The translations under genes were made by a program, and so were the position numbers. A stretch of DNA of 58,828 nucleotides from Smithella sp. PtaU1.Bin162 (GTDB taxonomy: Bacteria; Desulfobacterota; Syntrophia; Syntrophales; Smithellaceae): the NCBI GenBank assembly GCA_002068015.1, contig MVRV01000130.1:1-58828 (forward strand). The letters run 5' to 3'. Positions 26,043-34,938 of this stretch are shown here, piece by piece; position 1 is the stretch's first letter, and each line of letters begins with the position of its first letter. A model generated the notes under the pieces. The model searched no databases. It saw nothing but the letters and a program-made list of their open reading frames with translations, and was not told the origin of the DNA.

Positions 26043-26479
26043 TTTTCTCTCCAGCCAAATCTCAATACGGCCATTTCATCGGAATTTTTTTGTTCCAGAT
26101 CACGCATATTTTTTTCAAATTCTTCCGTATGCCGTTCTTTCAGTTTCTCCATGACTTTTCTTTTTTTAACGGCTTCGAGCAATTCCCTTCTCTTGGCTTC
26201 CAGCTGTTTATTAACCTGATCTATAATTTGCTTTTGCTTTGCCTCATCTTCCCGAATTCGTTCAATATAAGAAACACAACGGGCAATATTCCCGGCCGGC
26301 ACTGGAACATTTTGCATCTTTTTTAATTCGCCGATTAAACTTGTCCTTTCCTCAATCAGGGTTTGCAGTTTTAATCCTTCTGATTCGAGCCGTCTTTTAT
26401 TATCCGAAAACTCATGGAGAATTTTTTCCTCGACATTTTTTCTGTAATCCAAAACCTGCTGGAATTTAAAGACAAACAT
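26039..26479 (-). CDS. fliJ: FliJ, export-apparatus stalk protein
   Basis: FliJ is a coiled-coil protein that links the FliI ATPase to FlhA. The 146-residue protein is two long helices with heptads, starting FKFQQVLDYRKNVEEKILHEFSD and ending with KLKERHTEEFEKNMRDLEQKNSDEMAV, as in the family. It lies 11 bases after fliI and overlaps the motE-like gene by four bases. Confidence 0.9.
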   Translation of the reverse strand: MFVFKFQQVLDYRKNVEEKILHEFSDNKRRLESEGLKLQTLIEERTSLIGELKKMQNVPVPAGNIARCVSYIERIREDEAKQKQIIDQVNKQLEAKRRELLEAVKKRKVMEKLKERHTEEFEKNMRDLEQKNSDEMAVLRFGWREK

Positions 26480-26490
26480 AATTTTTTGTT

Positions 26491-27813
26491 CTACTTAAGA
26501 AGCTCCAAAAGTTGTTTTCCTGCCGTCTCAAAATCAACTTTTTCGTCGATGCTTTGCCGGAGAAATGCATTAACGCTATCAATCATTTTAACGGCGTGAT
26601 CAATTTCCGGATTCGAACCCTGTACATAAGCACCGATATTGATCAAATCTTCCGCCTTTTTATAAGTAGCAACAATATTCAAGAGTTCGCTTGCTTTATT
26701 CTTTTGTTCTTTGCCGACAATGTCGATCATAACTCTGCTGATGCTTTGTAAAACATCAATTGCCGGATAATGATTTTTATTGGCAAGATTCCGGGAAAGT
26801 GAAATATGACCGTCCAGAATGGATCGCGCCGCATCGGATATCGGTTCGTTGAAATCGTCACCTTCCACTAATATTGTATAAAGTCCGGTTATTGAACCCA
26901 CACCTTCCACAATGCCCGAGCGTTCCAGAAGCTTCGGCAACAGGCTGAAAACGGATGGTGTATAACCTTTTGTCGTCGGCGGCTCGCCGACAGATAATCC
27001 TACTTCTCTTTGCGCCATGGCAAACCGGGTTAATGAATCGACCATCAGCAGCACATCATTTCCCTGATCACGAAAATATTCGGAAACCGTTGTAGCAACA
27101 TAGGCGGCACGCATGCGCACCAGCGGGTGCATATCTGATGCAGCGACGACGACAACTGATCGCTTTAAGCCTTCTTCACCCAGGTTCTTTTCCAGAAATT
27201 CGCGAACTTCCCTGCCGCGTTCACCGATCAGGCCGATGACATTCACATCTGCTTTCGTGTTTAGAGCAATCATCCCCATGAGCACACTTTTACCTACACC
27301 GGAGCCGGAAAAGATACCCATCCGTTGCCCCTTACCGCAGGTAAAAAGAGCATTGAGTGCACGAATACCCAGATCCATCGGTTCTTTAATACGCCCGCGA
27401 TCCAGGGGATTAATCGGTTCCGCATAAATCGGATATTCATCGACAAAATCAATGGGGCCTTTATTATCGATGGGGTTTCCCAAGCCATCAATCACTCTTC
27501 CTAAAAGGCCTTTACTGACGCCGATTGCCGCTTTCCTGCCCAGAGAAAGAATTTTACAGCCCGGTCCCAATCCTTGAATGCTCTGCAAGGGCATTAAAAG
27601 CACCCGGCCCTTCTTGAAACCGACAACTTCCGCCTCCAGAGCCGTATCACCGCTCGTCGGCATGATTCCGCAAACATCACCAATTGATGCGGCAGGCCCA
27701 TAACCTTCCACCATCAATCCGACTATTTCGCTTACTTTACCATTCACCCGAACGGGATTAATGTGCCGTAAAATATTTTCGTATCTGGTTAGATCAATAG
27801 CTTCCGTATTCAT
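26491..27813 (-). CDS. fliI: FliI, flagellar export ATPase
   Basis: FliI is the hexameric ATPase of the flagellar type III export system. The 440-residue protein has Walker A (GIFSGSGVGKSVLMG) near residue 170, Walker B (VLLMVDSLTRFAMAQREV), the signature GEPPTTKGYTPSVFSLLPKLLER, and the C-terminal helical domain. It follows fliH and precedes fliJ. Confidence 0.98.
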   Translation of the reverse strand: MNTEAIDLTRYENILRHINPVRVNGKVSEIVGLMVEGYGPAASIGDVCGIMPTSGDTALEAEVVGFKKGRVLLMPLQSIQGLGPGCKILSLGRKAAIGVSKGLLGRVIDGLGNPIDNKGPIDFVDEYPIYAEPINPLDRGRIKEPMDLGIRALNALFTCGKGQRMGIFSGSGVGKSVLMGMIALNTKADVNVIGLIGERGREVREFLEKNLGEEGLKRSVVVVAASDMHPLVRMRAAYVATTVSEYFRDQGNDVLLMVDSLTRFAMAQREVGLSVGEPPTTKGYTPSVFSLLPKLLERSGIVEGVGSITGLYTILVEGDDFNEPISDAARSILDGHISLSRNLANKNHYPAIDVLQSISRVMIDIVGKEQKNKASELLNIVATYKKAEDLINIGAYVQGSNPEIDHAVKMIDSVNAFLRQSIDEKVDFETAGKQLLELLK

Positions 27814-27837
27814 AAGCCGCTCTCGGAAAATTTATCA

Positions 27838-28491
27838 TCATAATTTCAACATCGCCGCCTTGATTTCTTTCAACTGACTTTCCAGCCGGGCATCGACTTC
27901 ACCAAACATGGTTTCCACGACGGCACCGCCGCGTTTGATGGAAACATCTTCTTCGAAAACAACATTGCGCACACCATCGAATGATTGTAAAAAATCTTTC
28001 TTTATTTCCATCATATAACGGAAATCCTGCTGATTAAGCCGAATCTTCATTCCTTCTGTTTCGGAAATGTTTTTCAGTACACCTTTGAGAACCCCCAGAA
28101 TAACGTCTTTGCGTGTCGTGACTTCCTGATTTAATATTTTTTCGGCAATTGCTATGGCCAAACAGACCGCCTGCTCTTCATTTTTTGCCCTGATATCTTC
28201 CCGGACTTTGGGGATCGTTTTAATGAGAGAGGATAGAGCATCCAGTACCGGCATTATTTCCTTTTTTTGGAATTCAATGCCTTCGTTAAATCCCTTCCGA
28301 TAGTGTTCATCACCGACCTGATTTATCCGCTGCTCCATTTCGGCCCGTTTTTTTTCCTGCCGGGCTTGTTCGGATAGTGGCTGCGAATTGGCATCGTCCG
28401 TCATATCGCCGAGAGCATGAAATAACGAAACTGGTTTTCCCGAATCAATTACCGCATCAGCCTTGATAATGCTGGCTTTATACAAATCCAT
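27838..28491 (-). CDS. fliH: FliH, negative regulator of FliI
   Basis: FliH forms the peripheral stalk of the export ATPase. The frame is open to 28,557; I start at the ATG at 28,491 (MDLYKASII) because GGAG lies nine bases before it, which gives 217 residues and a 14-base overlap with fliG. The C-terminal part (about 95-215) has the conserved AIAIAEKILNQEV and later FEEDVSIKRGGAVVETMFGEVDARLESQL, matching the FliH/HrpE family. A charged helical segment (AEMEQRINQVGDEHYRKGFN) precedes it. Confidence 0.9.
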   Translation of the reverse strand: MDLYKASIIKADAVIDSGKPVSLFHALGDMTDDANSQPLSEQARQEKKRAEMEQRINQVGDEHYRKGFNEGIEFQKKEIMPVLDALSSLIKTIPKVREDIRAKNEEQAVCLAIAIAEKILNQEVTTRKDVILGVLKGVLKNISETEGMKIRLNQQDFRYMMEIKKDFLQSFDGVRNVVFEEDVSIKRGGAVVETMFGEVDARLESQLKEIKAAMLKL

Positions 28492-29470
28492 CTTTTTCAT
28501 CTCCGCGCAGAATGACGATTCTGCCTTCCGATTCCAGTTTTTTCGTAATTTCCACAATTTTACGCTGGCTTGCCTCCACTTCGGAAAGTCGAATCGGCGG
28601 CATCAGTGAAATTTCCTCACGTAACATTTCCGCACCACGTTTGGACATGTTTTTGAAAATCTTTTCCCGCATACCTTCATCAACCAGCTTGAGTGCTTTG
28701 GACAGATCTTCGGAACTGACATCTTTCATCAATTCCTGCAAAGATTTATCATCCAGCTTCATAACATCGTCAAAGCTGAACATGAAATTGCGGATTTGCG
28801 AAGCCAATTCCGGATCAGAATCTTCCAGAGACGTCATAATAGCGTTTTCTGTGGAACGATTCATCCTGTTTAAAATATTAGCCATTAATTGAGCACCGCC
28901 CAATTGCTGATCCGTGGTACCGCCAATGATCAACTCCTTTTCCAGAGTTTTGGCTATCTCTTCAATAAATTCCCTGGGTACACTCTTTAAGGTAGCCATT
29001 CGCTTGGAAATTTCGTACTGAATGGCCGGCGAAAAATGTTCCAGTACCTGGGCCGCATTTTCCGGCTTTAAATGAACCAATATGAGCGCGATGGTCTGAG
29101 GATGTTCGGTCTGGGTAAACTCCGCCAGTACTTTGGGATCGATATCCTGCAATCTTTCAATAATTGGATTATCATCAACAGAAGTTATCACTTCACTTAA
29201 AATCGACTGCGCATCTTTTTCTCCCAGGGCTTTGACAACAAGATTCTTCGAAGCGCCTTCGCGCACTGAAATCATTCCGCCTTGTTCTTTAGCCATGGTG
29301 CAGAATTCCTTGGCGACATTACTCAAAGTTTCCGCAGGAATATTCGTTACACGGCTCATTTGTTTACTCAATCTGCGAATTTCCACCGGCCGCAGATTTT
29401 TCATAACATTTGCCGCTAAATCTTCGTCTAATGACAAAAGCAGTATTGCCGCTTTTTCTTCGCCGTTCAT
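28478..29470 (-). CDS. fliG: FliG, rotor switch protein
   Basis: FliG couples the stator to the rotor. The 330-residue protein has the three ARM-like domains: the N-terminal part (EKAAILLLSLDEDLAANVMK), the EHPQ motif region (EFTQTEHPQTIALILVHLKP), and the C-terminal torque helix with charged residues (MFSFDDVMKLDDKSLQELM, and later REKIFKNMSKRGAEML). Length is normal. It lies between fliF and fliH. Confidence 0.98.
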   Translation of the reverse strand: MNGEEKAAILLLSLDEDLAANVMKNLRPVEIRRLSKQMSRVTNIPAETLSNVAKEFCTMAKEQGGMISVREGASKNLVVKALGEKDAQSILSEVITSVDDNPIIERLQDIDPKVLAEFTQTEHPQTIALILVHLKPENAAQVLEHFSPAIQYEISKRMATLKSVPREFIEEIAKTLEKELIIGGTTDQQLGGAQLMANILNRMNRSTENAIMTSLEDSDPELASQIRNFMFSFDDVMKLDDKSLQELMKDVSSEDLSKALKLVDEGMREKIFKNMSKRGAEMLREEISLMPPIRLSEVEASQRKIVEITKKLESEGRIVILRGDEKDGFV

Positions 29471-29500
29471 TAAGCTTTATCCTTCTTAAATGCAGGAATA

Positions 29501-31066
29501 TTATTTAATCCAGTTTCTCAATATGTCGGCAAATTGTTTGGAATCCGCCCGGGCCAACTCCCTGGCGATTTCAGTCTCTGTAAGCGCCCTTCCTTCGGCC
29601 CCCTGCTGCGCCAGTGCAACCTGCTGCGCATATTGCTCGGCACCTGTTGCCCCCGGAATGCTGGCAGGCAGGCGCGCACCGGGTAATTGTCCGACGGGCA
29701 CGGGAGCCGCCCTCATAACGCTTTTAATGAGCGGCCGTACTATAAACAGCAGAATGAATATCACTACTCCGGCAATAGCCAGATAACTGAATATCGGTGT
29801 AAACGTTTCTACTCTTTCCTTTAACGTGGGAGTTTCCACTTCTTCTGTTTCCACTTTTCTAAAAGGCATATTTGTTACGACAATTTGATCACCTCTCTGG
29901 GCATTGATTCCCGCCGATTTACGCACTAAATCCTCAATGGTTTCGATTTCATTTTTTGTGCGGGGTTGATATATTTCTTCGCCTTTATCATTTTTCTTAT
30001 ATGTTCCGTCTACAAGCACGGCGATCGAAAGCTTTTTGGTCTCGCCCACAGGCATAACTGTTTTATTGACTACTTTGTTAATTTCATAATTGACGACTTC
30101 ATCGAGGGTTTCCTTTTCCGGGGTATCCGATACGGTCCCCGTTTTACCTACCGCGTTCACTTTTTCCGTATTGCGTTGCACACTTCTTACGACCGGAGCC
30201 TCCGCATCGTATGACTCTTCCGTCTTCTCCGTCACACGAAAATCCAGTTCCGCCGTAACCCGAACGACGGCTTTACCTTTTCCCACGACATTTTCCAGCA
30301 TCGACTGTATTCTGCCGGCCAGATCTTTTTCCGTATTTCTTTGAAAATCAACCTGCGAACTGGTTAATTTGGAAAGTTTGTTTTCATGCTGAGCGGCTGA
30401 AAGTATTGTTCCTTTGGAATCCACAACCATCACGTCTTCCGGATGCATTCCTTCAATGGAACTCGCCACAAGGTGAACGATTCCCTCTATTTGCGGCGTC
30501 CTTATAGTTTTTCCCGATTTCAAACGCAGAGTCACGGAAGCTGTCGGCCTTTTTTGCTGATCCGAAAAAAGAGAGTCCTTGGGAAGCGCAATGTGCACAC
30601 GGCTGGACTGAATTTCATCAAGCCCATTAATGGTACGCGCAAGCTCACCCTGGAGCGCACGCCGGTAATTCAACTGCTGCTCAAATTCCGTCGCCCCCAG
30701 TGTCTTATTATCAAAAATTTCAAATCCGACACCGCTGCCCTGCGGAAGTCCTGCCGCAGCCAGTTCCAATCGCAATTCCGATACTTTTTCCGCCGGAACG
30801 GAAACTACATTGCCTGATGACGAAACTTTATAAGGTATTTTCTTTTCATTCAACTTCCCGACAATAGAACCGGCATCCTCCACCGACAGATTGGAAAAGA
30901 GTACGCGGTAGTCCACCTGATTTGTGAAATAGACCATAAGTCCGATAGCTGCAGCCGACACCAGGGTAATAAGAACAACGGAAATCTTGCGGCCTGAGCT
31001 CAGCGTATCAAAACCAGCCCAAAATTTCGTTAAAAATTGTAAAATTGAATCCATAGGAATATCCAA
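29501..31066 (-). CDS. fliF: FliF, MS-ring protein
   Basis: FliF builds the inner-membrane MS ring. The 521-residue protein has two membrane segments (near residues 28-48 and 423-445) flanking a periplasmic part with ring-building motifs (VDYRVLFSNLSVEDAGSIVGKL; GSGVGFEIFDNKTLGATEFEQ). The C-terminal tail EIARELARADSKQFADILRNWI is the FliG-binding peptide. It is between fliE and fliG. Confidence 0.98.
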   Translation of the reverse strand: MDIPMDSILQFLTKFWAGFDTLSSGRKISVVLITLVSAAAIGLMVYFTNQVDYRVLFSNLSVEDAGSIVGKLNEKKIPYKVSSSGNVVSVPAEKVSELRLELAAAGLPQGSGVGFEIFDNKTLGATEFEQQLNYRRALQGELARTINGLDEIQSSRVHIALPKDSLFSDQQKRPTASVTLRLKSGKTIRTPQIEGIVHLVASSIEGMHPEDVMVVDSKGTILSAAQHENKLSKLTSSQVDFQRNTEKDLAGRIQSMLENVVGKGKAVVRVTAELDFRVTEKTEESYDAEAPVVRSVQRNTEKVNAVGKTGTVSDTPEKETLDEVVNYEINKVVNKTVMPVGETKKLSIAVLVDGTYKKNDKGEEIYQPRTKNEIETIEDLVRKSAGINAQRGDQIVVTNMPFRKVETEEVETPTLKERVETFTPIFSYLAIAGVVIFILLFIVRPLIKSVMRAAPVPVGQLPGARLPASIPGATGAEQYAQQVALAQQGAEGRALTETEIARELARADSKQFADILRNWIK

Positions 31067-31083
31067 TTAATAAAATAGAATTA

Positions 31084-31386
31084 TCATACCTGCATTCGCA
31101 TAACTTCCTGATAGGCATCAAGAATCTTATTACGAACCTGCATCATCACCTGAAAAGAAACACCGGCTTTTTCCAGAGCTATCATCGCTTCATGAATCGA
31201 ACCGGCATCTTCCAGTTGAACTTTGGCAATTGTTTTATCAGCATCGTTTTGCAGCTTATTGATATCCTGGATGGCATCCTTCAGCGCCGAGCCGAATGAA
31301 TTACTCCCGGATTGCTTCTCGGCATCAGTTTTTTCGGGAGTTACACCTGCTGGCTTTAAACTGCCGTAAATACTTATGTCTGTCAT
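31084..31386 (-). CDS. fliE: FliE, MS ring-rod junction protein
   Basis: FliE connects the MS ring to the rod. The 100-residue protein has the conserved SFGSALKDAIQDINKLQNDADK and the ending SFQVMMQVRNKILDAYQEVMRMQV. Length and location between flgC and fliF are standard. Confidence 0.97.
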   Translation of the reverse strand: MTDISIYGSLKPAGVTPEKTDAEKQSGSNSFGSALKDAIQDINKLQNDADKTIAKVQLEDAGSIHEAMIALEKAGVSFQVMMQVRNKILDAYQEVMRMQV

Positions 31387-31404
31387 ATTCTTGACTCCTG
31401 AATA

Positions 31405-31830
31405 TTATTTACCTATGTTCATGGCTGTTTGCGCCATATTTTTTGCCGCGTCAAAGGCGGTGGCACAGGCTTCGTAAGAGCGATTGGCCACAATCATATC
31501 CGACATTTCCATCATTACATTTACATTCGGGAAAGACACAAAACCTTCTTTGTCCGCATCGGGATGCGCCGGATCATATACTCTTTTGATCCCTTCCTGA
31601 TCTTCCGTTACCTGTTTAATTTTCACCCCGCGCACGGCATCGCCCAGTGTCTTATCAAAGCCTTTTTTCAACGGATCTTCCGTAAAGGTAATTCTTTTTC
31701 TTTTATAAGGACCACCTTCCGGAGTGTTTGTTGTATTGGCATTCGCAAGATTACTGGTAATAATGTCCATTTTGGCCCGCTGGGCCGAAAGCCCCGTACT
31801 GCAGATTTTGAAAGTTGCAAAAAGTTCCAT
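31405..31830 (-). CDS. flgC: FlgC, proximal rod protein
   Basis: FlgC is a rod subunit. I start at 31,830 (MELFATFKI) because GAGTGAGGTTAAATA precedes that ATG; the longer frame to 31,845 lacks such a site. The 141-residue product has the rod signature MDIITSNLANANTTNT, the FlgC-specific PDADKEGFVSFPNVNVM and the C-terminal helix NRSYEACATAFDAAKNM. It begins directly after the flgB stop. Confidence 0.96.
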   Translation of the reverse strand: MELFATFKICSTGLSAQRAKMDIITSNLANANTTNTPEGGPYKRKRITFTEDPLKKGFDKTLGDAVRGVKIKQVTEDQEGIKRVYDPAHPDADKEGFVSFPNVNVMMEMSDMIVANRSYEACATAFDAAKNMAQTAMNIGK

Positions 31831-31831
31831 A

Positions 31832-32212
31832 TTATTTAACCTCACTCAAAACGTTTCTTATACTTTTAAATTTTCTGGCCAGTAACTCCGCACTTAAATT
31901 ATACATCAGGTGATTCTCCGCTAAATTAGCCATTTCTTTATCTAAATCAGCTTTCTCCGCGGATCGGACTATTTTAAAATCATTCCCGGTAATTTCTTCT
32001 TTGGTATTGGGAAAATGTTTCTCGCTTGTCCTCACTAAAGGAATTTTCTTTTCCATAGCCCGGCGCAAATCTTCTTTAAATACATAATCCGCTGTTTTAT
32101 AATCGGGAGAGTCCAAGTTGGCGATATTAGACGTAATCAATTTATTTCGTTCCGAACGATAATCGAGCATTGTGGATAATAAATTAAATGTCTTTCCGAA
32201 TAATGGTTCCAT
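31832..32212 (-). CDS. flgB: FlgB, proximal rod protein
   Basis: FlgB is a rod subunit. I start at the ATG at 32,212 (MEPLFGKTFNLL), six bases after AGAGG; a TTG at 32,218 is in frame but lies next to that site. The 126-residue product has LSTMLDYRSERNKLITSNIANLDSPDYK and the C-terminal NLAENHLMYNLSAELL. It is the first gene of the flgB-motE operon, right behind a sigma-54 promoter. Confidence 0.95.
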   Translation of the reverse strand: MEPLFGKTFNLLSTMLDYRSERNKLITSNIANLDSPDYKTADYVFKEDLRRAMEKKIPLVRTSEKHFPNTKEEITGNDFKIVRSAEKADLDKEMANLAENHLMYNLSAELLARKFKSIRNVLSEVK

Positions 32213-32237
32213 TTTCAACCTCTGTATTTAAATTATG

Positions 32238-32253
32238 TGCAAATCACATACCA
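32238..32253 (-). promoter_or_regulatory. Sigma-54 (-24/-12) promoter of the flgB operon
   Basis: The minus strand reads TGGTATGTGATTTGCA, with GG and GC in register. It lies 25 bases before the flgB ATG and just after the stop of the flrC-like gene, whose product is the most likely activator. Confidence 0.83.
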
Positions 32254-32266
32254 AAGAGCTTTTTTA

Positions 32267-33685
32267 TCATTTTTCTTCCGGAGAAAGATCATTTATACCA
32301 TATTCATGTAACTTATTTCTCATTGTTCTAACACTTATACCTAATATTTTCGCAGCCTTAGTCTTATTCCAGTTAAATTTATTCAGTGTTTCAAAAATCA
32401 TATTTTTTTCCATTTCATAAAGAGTCGATGCCTTTTCATTTTGTTCAGATTTATTTGGCATAATCATTTCCTCTTCAGGTTGTGTATTTTTTTTGACGAT
32501 GGAATCAGTGCCGGTATTTTCCGGAAATAAGTACTCGGTATCAATCGCCGGTTCGTTGCAGATCAATACCGCCCGTTCAATAACGTTCTCTAATTCCCGG
32601 ACATTCCCCGGCCACGAGTATGATTTTAGTGCTGCTCTGGCCGCATCGGTTAAAACCGGTTCTTTTTTTTCATTAACCTGACTGTATTTTTTAATGAAAT
32701 GTTCCGCCAATAAATTGACATCACCATTTCTTTCTCTTAAGGGAGGAACTACCACCGGAATAACATTTAACCGGTAATACAGATCAGCACGGAAAGTTTT
32801 CTGGGCGGTTCGATACTGCAGATCGGCATTGGTCGTGGCAATTATCCGGACGTCGACAGGTATGGGCATTTTCCCGCCGACCCTGTCTACTTCCGCCTCT
32901 TGAATCACCCGTAATAATTTAGCCTGCAGCTGAACATCCATTTCCGATATTTCATCGAGCAGCAGAGTCCCTCCGTTGGCCAATTCGAATTTCCCCAGCT
33001 TTTTCACAGTTGCTCCCGTAAATGCTCCCTTTTCAAAACCGAACATTTCACTCTCCAGAAGCTGGGCCGGTATGGCTGCACAATTTACAGCAACAAAAGG
33101 CATATTGCGACGGTTACTGTGGCGGTAAGTATACCGCGCAAAAAGTTCCTTACCCGTACCGCTTTCTCCCTGAATGAGGATACTGGATTTGCTTTTGGCA
33201 ACATTTTTCAACATGTCCATAATGGCAAGCAGCTTCTTATCCCGCGTGATTATTTCTTTTATTGGGTAAATATTGCTGTTTTCCTCACCTTCTGCCTTGT
33301 CGGCATTTGTCTGTACGCTTGCCGCTAATACATTTTTCACCGCAAATTCCAGATCATCCAGTGAGAAAGGCTTCATAATGAACTCAGCTGCGCCTTCTTT
33401 CATTGCTTCGACTGCAGTATTTACAGTTCCATAAGCCGTAATTAAAATCACCGGTGTTTGCGGTGCTATCTTTTTAATACCCCGCAATACATCCATGCCG
33501 CTCATCATGGGCATACGCATATCGGTAACCACACCGGCAAACTGTCCCGCTTTAAATTTTACCAGGGCGTCAGCGCCGTTTTCCGCCGTTTCCACTTCAT
33601 AACCGCAGCTGGTCAGCGATTCATAAAGAGCTGCCCGCATTGACTGATCATCATCAACAACAAGTAATCTTTCGGCATTATTCAT
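32267..33685 (-). CDS. FlrC-like sigma-54-dependent response regulator
   Basis: This 472-residue NtrC-family activator has a receiver domain (residues 5-125; LLVVDDDQSMRAAL, phospho-Asp in VVTDMRMPMMSG), an AAA+ domain with Walker A GESGTGKE, the sigma-54 contact loop GAFTGA, Walker B LLLDEI, and a Fis-type C-terminal helix-turn-helix (LNKFNWNKTKAAKILGIS). It should open the sigma-54 promoters of this flagellar region. It overlaps the kinase gene at 33,682 by four bases, so the pair resembles FlrB-FlrC or FleS-FleR of other bacteria. Confidence 0.92.
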   Translation of the reverse strand: MNNAERLLVVDDDQSMRAALYESLTSCGYEVETAENGADALVKFKAGQFAGVVTDMRMPMMSGMDVLRGIKKIAPQTPVILITAYGTVNTAVEAMKEGAAEFIMKPFSLDDLEFAVKNVLAASVQTNADKAEGEENSNIYPIKEIITRDKKLLAIMDMLKNVAKSKSSILIQGESGTGKELFARYTYRHSNRRNMPFVAVNCAAIPAQLLESEMFGFEKGAFTGATVKKLGKFELANGGTLLLDEISEMDVQLQAKLLRVIQEAEVDRVGGKMPIPVDVRIIATTNADLQYRTAQKTFRADLYYRLNVIPVVVPPLRERNGDVNLLAEHFIKKYSQVNEKKEPVLTDAARAALKSYSWPGNVRELENVIERAVLICNEPAIDTEYLFPENTGTDSIVKKNTQPEEEMIMPNKSEQNEKASTLYEMEKNMIFETLNKFNWNKTKAAKILGISVRTMRNKLHEYGINDLSPEEK

Positions 33686-34923
33686 TTAGTGGTTTTCTCC
33701 AATTTTGCAGTAATTTCCTTAAGGAGGGGAAAGCTGATACTTACCTTTGTCCCTCCCTGTGGTGAGTTTTCTACAGTAATAGATCCTTTGTGCTGGCTCA
33801 CAATATTATGCACTATAGCCAAACCCAGACCTGCTCCACCTTCTTTTGTACTGAAGAATGGATCAAATATTCTGGATAAATTCTCTTCCGGAATTCCCGT
33901 CCCGGAATCTTGAAATATTATTTCCGCCGCAGATGCTTCTCCCGGCATAATTCCGGCGGATGCAGTCATTGATTTTATGCTTAGGATACCGCCGTCCGGC
34001 ATGGATTGCTGGGCATTTAATATTATGTTTAAAAACACCTGCTTGATCATTTCGGCATCACCTTCAATGAACATTTGATCATCAACGTAAACCGCTGATA
34101 CATCAATATCTCCCTGCTCCATTATTTGCTCGGAAAAATTGAGCACCTCCGTCAATGCCTGTTGCACATCGATTTTTTCCATTTTCGGATTTTGCTTCCG
34201 GGTAAACATCAGCAAATTAGATATCTTGTTATCAACATTTTTTACCGAAGAAATAATTTGAACGACACGTTCCCGGTCTTTTTTCTCCTGTAAATTTTTT
34301 AAAAGCAATGAGGCAAACAATTCAATACTGCCTAAAGGGTTACGAATTTCATGAGCTATATTTGCCGCCATTTCCCCCATTGCGGCAAACTTCTCCGTTC
34401 GTTTAGCCATATCTTCCAATTTTTCAATTCTGGTAATGTCACGCAGAATAAAGACGTTGCCGATGGAAGCACCGACCGGAGACTTAAACGGAGAACAAAA
34501 TATTTCCAATACCCGGCCGTTGATTTTAACTTTATGCCCTGATTCTCCTTTAAAATATTCCGCAAGATTGATTGTCGGCCAATCATTAACCGCTATATCT
34601 TCAAAAAGAATGCTGATGTGTTGTCCAAAGGCTTTTGTCTGGTAAACATTTGTAAAAACTTCAGCACATTGATTCATTGTTTGAATTTTACCGTCGAGGT
34701 CGGTTACCACCACGCCGTTAATTAAGCTTTCTAAAATATTTTGCAGATAATTTTTTGTTTGTTCCTTTTCTTCAACTGTTTTTACGAGTTCATTATTCTT
34801 TTCTTCCAACTCTTTATTCAGGCCGGCAAAACGTTCTTCGAGCCTCCCATAAGCCCGCTGAAGATCCAGCGTAGCCTTGTTAAAACTTTCAAACGACTGT
34901 TGAAGTAAAGTAATATCTTCCAT
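33682..34923 (-). CDS. FlrB-like cytoplasmic sensor histidine kinase with PAS domain
   Basis: The 413-residue protein has an N-terminal coiled coil (residues 10-60), a PAS domain (about 60-170; NGVVVTDLDGKIQTMNQCAE), a HisKA domain with H box AHEIRNPLGSIELFA, and a HATPase domain with N box NIILNAQQSM, DSGTGIPEENL and GAGLGLAIVHNIV. No membrane segment is present, as in FlrB/FleS kinases. It is coupled to the regulator gene by a four-base overlap and should phosphorylate it. Confidence 0.92.
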   Translation of the reverse strand: MEDITLLQQSFESFNKATLDLQRAYGRLEERFAGLNKELEEKNNELVKTVEEKEQTKNYLQNILESLINGVVVTDLDGKIQTMNQCAEVFTNVYQTKAFGQHISILFEDIAVNDWPTINLAEYFKGESGHKVKINGRVLEIFCSPFKSPVGASIGNVFILRDITRIEKLEDMAKRTEKFAAMGEMAANIAHEIRNPLGSIELFASLLLKNLQEKKDRERVVQIISSVKNVDNKISNLLMFTRKQNPKMEKIDVQQALTEVLNFSEQIMEQGDIDVSAVYVDDQMFIEGDAEMIKQVFLNIILNAQQSMPDGGILSIKSMTASAGIMPGEASAAEIIFQDSGTGIPEENLSRIFDPFFSTKEGGAGLGLAIVHNIVSQHKGSITVENSPQGGTKVSISFPLLKEITAKLEKTTK

Positions 34924-34938
34924 GAGTTTTTTTAACCT